Below, one piece after another: positions 61,387-64,000 of a DNA stretch of 64,000 nucleotides; the stretch's first letter is position 1; each line of letters begins with the position of its first letter. Made by a program: the position numbers and the translations under genes. Source of the DNA: an uncultured Chloroflexota bacterium (GTDB lineage: Bacteria > Chloroflexota > Anaerolineae > UBA4142 > SHND01); assembly GCA_937870825.1 (NCBI GenBank), contig CALMZO010000218.1, forward strand, positions 1 through 64,000, read 5' to 3'. The notes beneath the pieces were generated by a model, which was not told where the DNA came from, ran no database searches, and was given only the letters and a program-made list of their open reading frames with translations.

Positions 61387-62393
61387 TGCAGAAAAATTGT
61401 CGCGCCATTTTGTTTCAGCGATTGCTGCGCCGCTTCCAACACGCGCACGACGCGCAGACCATTTTCACCGTCGGTGCGCGGCGTTTTGTTTTCGCGGATA
61501 CATTCGAGAAAGTGCGCGCATTCGTACTTGAGCGGTTCGGTCAAATCAATTTTGGGAATGTACAAATCGCCGCTGCGGACGCGCAGTTGAAATTCGCCGA
61601 ACGCGTCGCCGCGTTTGTACACGCCCTTGTCGTAAATTTTGATTTTCGCTTCGGGGTCTACATCGTCATAGACAATCATTTTTTCCGAACCGACGAACGT
61701 CATTTGCCGCGTCTTGCTCGGGTCGAGCCACGACGCGTGAATGTGTCCGACGATATTGTTCGGGAAATTCAGCAGCGCGAACACAACATCTTCAATGCCT
61801 TGATGCAAGTACGTCGCGCCGTGCGCGGAAACAGAGTGCGGCATTGTTTTCAACAGCGCGAGCAGTATCGAAATATCGTGCGGCGCGATGCTCCACAACG
61901 CGTTAATGTCCGTCTGCACGCGTCCGAGATTCACGCGATTGGAATAAATGTAATACAGCTCACCCAACGCGCCCGCGTCCAACAATTCTTGAATCTTCCA
62001 CACGGCGGGATTGAATTCAAACGTGTGTCCCACCATCAACACGCGTTGGTTTCTTTGCGCGCATTCGATTAACGCGCGCGCGTCGTCGCTCGTGAGCGCG
62101 AGCGGTTTTTCCACCAACACATGTTTGCCCGCGTTCAACGCTTGCGACACGAGTTCAAAATGCGAACGCGCCGGTGTGGCAATCACCAGCGCGTCGAGGG
62201 TTGGATTTTCAATGAGCGCGCGCGCGTCATGCGCGGTTTGCTGAAGGGGATAGAGGCGCGCGGCTTCGTTCAAACGCGCGTTGTCCGCGTCCGCGCACGC
62301 GACGAGCCACGCGTCGGGCAATTGATGAAAGTTGCGCGCGAGATTCGGACCCCAATAGCCGTAACCGACGAGACCGAGACGAATGCGGTCCAA
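61383..62393 (-). CDS. Gfo/Idh/MocA oxidoreductase (WbpB-like sugar dehydrogenase)
   Basis: This 336-residue protein has an N-terminal Rossmann motif [17 protein letters not shown] and the conserved EKP signature [20 protein letters not shown] near residue 95, then the C-terminal alpha/beta domain with [14 protein letters not shown]. WbpB-like enzymes oxidise C3 of UDP-GlcNAcA before transamination. It overlaps the acyltransferase gene by 4 bases. The TTG at 62393 follows the right arm of a heptamer hairpin; an ATG at 62432 would add 13 repeat-encoded residues. Confidence 0.88.
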   Translation of the reverse strand: MDRIRLGLVGYGYWGPNLARNFHQLPDAWLVACADADNARLNEAARLYPLQQTAHDARALIENPTLDALVIATPARSHFELVSQALNAGKHVLVEKPLALTSDDARALIECAQRNQRVLMVGHTFEFNPAVWKIQELLDAGALGELYYIYSNRVNLGRVQTDINALWSIAPHDISILLALLKTMPHSVSAHGATYLHQGIEDVVFALLNFPNNIVGHIHASWLDPSKTRQMTFVGSEKMIVYDDVDPEAKIKIYDKGVYKRGDAFGEFQLRVRSGDLYIPKIDLTEPLKYECAHFLECIRENKTPRTDGENGLRVVRVLEAAQQSLKQNGATIFLQ

Positions 62394-62463
62394 GTTAAAA
62401 GTCAAGTTCAAAGCTAAAAGTGACGAATCCAAAACGAAACCTTTAGCTTTGAACTTTTAGCTT
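62391..62463. repeat. Heptamer hairpin between the APS kinase stop and the Gfo/Idh start
   Basis: Units TTAAAAG, TTCAAAG, CTAAAAG and inverted copies (CTTTAGC, TTTGAAC, TTTTAGC) form a stem with an A/C-rich loop of about 25 bases. The APS kinase TAA lies in the left arm (on the minus strand) and the TTG start follows the right arm. Confidence 0.8.
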
Positions 62464-63008
62464 GGAACTTGTTCCATGATTGGAACAAGTTCCATCTCTT
62501 CCAATTTCCGCAAAATTTTCTCCGCCGATTCTTGCACCGTTTCCGTATCCGAATGATACGTCACTTCGGGCTCGAGCGGCGGTTCGTAGGGGTCGCTGAC
62601 GCCCGTGAAATTTTTGATTTCGCCCGCGAGCGCTTTTTTGTACAACCCTTTGACGTCGCGTTCCGCTAAAACGGGAATCGGACATTCGGCGTACACTTCG
62701 ACGAAATTTTCAATCTTGCCGCGCAGTTCGTCACGAATTTCGCGGTAGGGTGAAATCGCGGCGGCAATCGCGACGACGCCGTTGCGCGACAATACTTCGC
62801 ACACCCAACCGATGCGGCGAATGTTGGTGTCGCGGTCCTCTTTCGAAAAGCCCAAACCTTTCGACAAATTTTCGCGCACCACATCGCCGTCGAGTACTTC
62901 AACTTTCATGCCGCGCGCTTTTAATTCCTGTTCAATCACGCGCGAGACGGTTGTTTTGCCTGCACCGGAAAGCCCGGTGAACCACAGAGTGAATCCTTGA
63001 TGTTCCAT
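62457..63008 (-). CDS. cysC: Adenylylsulfate kinase
   Basis: This 183-residue protein has Walker [21 protein letters not shown] near residue 12, [20 protein letters not shown] and the lid motif [14 protein letters not shown]. It phosphorylates APS to PAPS, the sulfate donor of sulfotransferases. The last residues come close to the heptamer hairpin. No cysN, cysD or sulfate transporter is seen, so PAPS may serve sulfation of glycans. Confidence 0.97.
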   Translation of the reverse strand: MEHQGFTLWFTGLSGAGKTTVSRVIEQELKARGMKVEVLDGDVVRENLSKGLGFSKEDRDTNIRRIGWVCEVLSRNGVVAIAAAISPYREIRDELRGKIENFVEVYAECPIPVLAERDVKGLYKKALAGEIKNFTGVSDPYEPPLEPEVTYHSDTETVQESAEKILRKLEEMELVPIMEQVPS

Positions 63009-63013
63009 GCCCT

Positions 63014-63520
63014 TTACCTTGTAAAAGATTTGAGTGTGACCGGTTCGAGTTCCGGTTCCAAGTCTGCAATCGTTCGTTCACGATACTCGTCGTAATCGGG
63101 GACGAGCCGTTCGTACTCTTGCGACATGAGCGGCGACGAGATGATGAAATCGGCGGAGGCGCGATTGCACGCGACGGGAATGTTCCACACCACCGCGATG
63201 CGTAACAATGCTTTGACATCGGGGTCGTGCGGCAATGTTTCGAGCGGGTCCCAGAAAAAAATGACGAAATCAATTTGACCATCCGCAATTTTCGCGCCGA
63301 TTTGTTGGTCGCCGCCAAGTGGTCCGCTTTGCAGCCGATGAATGGGGATGCCCAGTTCTTGTTCGAGAATTTTGCCTGTCGTGCCTGTGGCGTACAGTTC
63401 GTGTTTGGATAATGAACCTTTGTTGAAACGCGCCCATTCGATGAGGTCTTGCTTTTTGTGGTCATGCGCCACGAGCGCGATTTTCTTTTTTTTCTCCATT
63501 TCGATAATTAGAGTTTTCAT
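63014..63520 (-). CDS. mgsA: Methylglyoxal synthase
   Basis: This 168-residue protein has [57 protein letters not shown] and [12 protein letters not shown], the full MgsA pattern. It converts dihydroxyacetone phosphate to methylglyoxal, a bypass when phosphate is low. The ATG at 63520 and one at 63499 are both possible; the C-terminus is longer than in E. coli by about 15 residues. It is 5 bases from the APS kinase gene. Confidence 0.95.
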   Translation of the reverse strand: MKTLIIEMEKKKKIALVAHDHKKQDLIEWARFNKGSLSKHELYATGTTGKILEQELGIPIHRLQSGPLGGDQQIGAKIADGQIDFVIFFWDPLETLPHDPDVKALLRIAVVWNIPVACNRASADFIISSPLMSQEYERLVPDYDEYRERTIADLEPELEPVTLKSFTR

Positions 63521-63543
63521 TGCTTGCCTTGCCTTTCGTTCAG

Positions 63544-63600
63544 AGGGCGGGCATCAAGCATCGCCCTTGCGTTCAGGGGCGAGCATCAAGCATCGCCCCT
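63544..63600. repeat. Two hairpin units upstream of mgsA
   Basis: Two copies of a palindrome (GGGCGrGCATCAAGCATCGC type) lie at 63544-63567 and 63575-63600, spaced 31 bases apart. They sit between the phosphatase-family stop and the mgsA start. The type is common between genes of many bacteria and is not a heptamer repeat. Confidence 0.8.
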
Positions 63601-63603
63601 ACA

Positions 63604-64000
63604 TTATTCATGTTTTATAATTTTGCCGATCATGTCTTGCGGAATTGGCAGTCCAAATTCATTCAGCATCGTCGGCGCAATGTCAACGAGTTTTGAATTT
63701 TTCAATTCGCGTCCGCCGAGATTGCGTTTCGGGTCAAAGTAAATGTACATTCCTTGCTGCGCGTGATTCGCGTCGTCGGGACCCGTATCATTTTCAAACG
63801 TATAGATTTCGCCCGAACCGAGCGAACCGACACCGCGCCAGTACAAATCGCCCCAGATGACGATGAGGTCGGGCGCGACGCCGTTCACCTTTTTGTACAC
63901 ATCTTGCGGTTTGAACGCGTGCGTTTTCATCGGCTTGCCTTCGTGGTCAGGCAGCGCGTGAAATTTTGAAATCAATTCATCGCGCACTTGTTCATACTCA
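63604..64000 (-). CDS. Alkaline phosphatase/type I phosphodiesterase family protein, 5' end outside window
   Basis: The frame is open to the right edge, giving the last 131 residues. They include VAPDLIVIWGDLYWRGVGSL, a metal-site-like DDANHAQQGMYIYFDP and the C-terminal LVDIAPTMLNEFGLPIPQDM, which is typical of alkaline-phosphatase-superfamily hydrolases (sulfatase, phosphodiesterase or phosphoglyceromutase type). Substrate unknown. The gene precedes the palindromic pair and mgsA in the same direction. Confidence 0.85.
   Translation of the reverse strand, partial: EYEQVRDELISKFHALPDHEGKPMKTHAFKPQDVYKKVNGVAPDLIVIWGDLYWRGVGSLGSGEIYTFENDTGPDDANHAQQGMYIYFDPKRNLGGRELKNSKLVDIAPTMLNEFGLPIPQDMIGKIIKHE

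Noticed and set aside
1-64000. tRNA, rRNA, riboswitch or origin sequences
   Set aside because: No cloverleaf with a CCA-type end, no rRNA-like conserved segment and no cluster of DnaA boxes was seen in any gap, although this was inspected by eye only.

Overview
The window reads as one contig of a Chloroflexota-like bacterium, probably of the Anaerolineae type. This is inferred from gene content and style: a DUF951 gene, PD40/TolB-type propeller proteins with Pro/Thr-rich linkers, a fused mannose-1-phosphate guanylyltransferase/phosphomannomutase-like protein, strong GCG/CGC codon preference, frequent TTG/GTG starts, and 7-bp-periodic repeats between genes. No rRNA or tRNA gene was seen, and no database search was possible. 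Most long + strand reading frames opposite the minus-strand genes are shadows.

Layout. 1-7.3 kb: housekeeping and membrane genes (DUF255 thioredoxin-like protein cut by the window edge, SMR-like protein, DUF456, DUF2905, GT-C membrane glycosyltransferase, propeller lipoprotein, ruvB). 7.4-15.7 kb, + strand: DUF951, MFS transporter, MGDG-synthase-like glycosyltransferase, two paralogous small membrane proteins, the GDP-mannose pyrophosphorylase fusion, an Lgt-like membrane protein and ribonuclease D. A bidirectional terminator separates these from dnaN, a universal stress protein and a RidA-like protein on the minus strand. 18.9-63 kb: a very large surface-polysaccharide region, all on the minus strand. 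It holds an O-antigen ligase-like protein, two Wzz/BY-kinase proteins, an initiating sugar transferase, twelve glycosyltransferases, a carbamoyltransferase, a Wzy-like polymerase, an FkbM methyltransferase, two DegT aminotransferases, a sugar N-formyltransferase, Wzm/Wzt export, asparagine synthase, a WbpB/WbpD-like pair, a sulfotransferase-like protein and an APS kinase. Transketolase, PabB-PabC, a VapBC-like pair, rhodanese and PdxH lie among them. Methylglyoxal synthase and a truncated phosphatase-family protein close the window.

How the genes fit together. The sugar transferase probably starts glycan synthesis on a lipid carrier. The glycosyltransferases extend it with modified sugars (formylated, possibly diacetamido, carbamoylated, methylated, perhaps sulfated). 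Export could use Wzm/Wzt, a Wzy-type route, or both, with chain length set by the two BY-kinases. Many junctions inside the 30-45 kb block overlap as ATGA or TAATG, so it is probably one translationally coupled operon.

Most unusual feature. Hairpin-forming repeats, mostly built of degenerate heptamers, fill the gap between the stop codon of one gene and the start codon of the next co-directional gene at about ten junctions. They often supply the stop or start codon themselves. Two copies lie in frame inside coding sequences. At one site (46.2-46.7 kb, between wzm and wzt) perfect 23-bp inverted copies flank a four-helix-bundle (S23) gene, and a near-identical arrangement without a gene sits at 10.95-11.04 kb. 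This looks like an empty and an occupied version of the same element and is the best candidate here for something undescribed.
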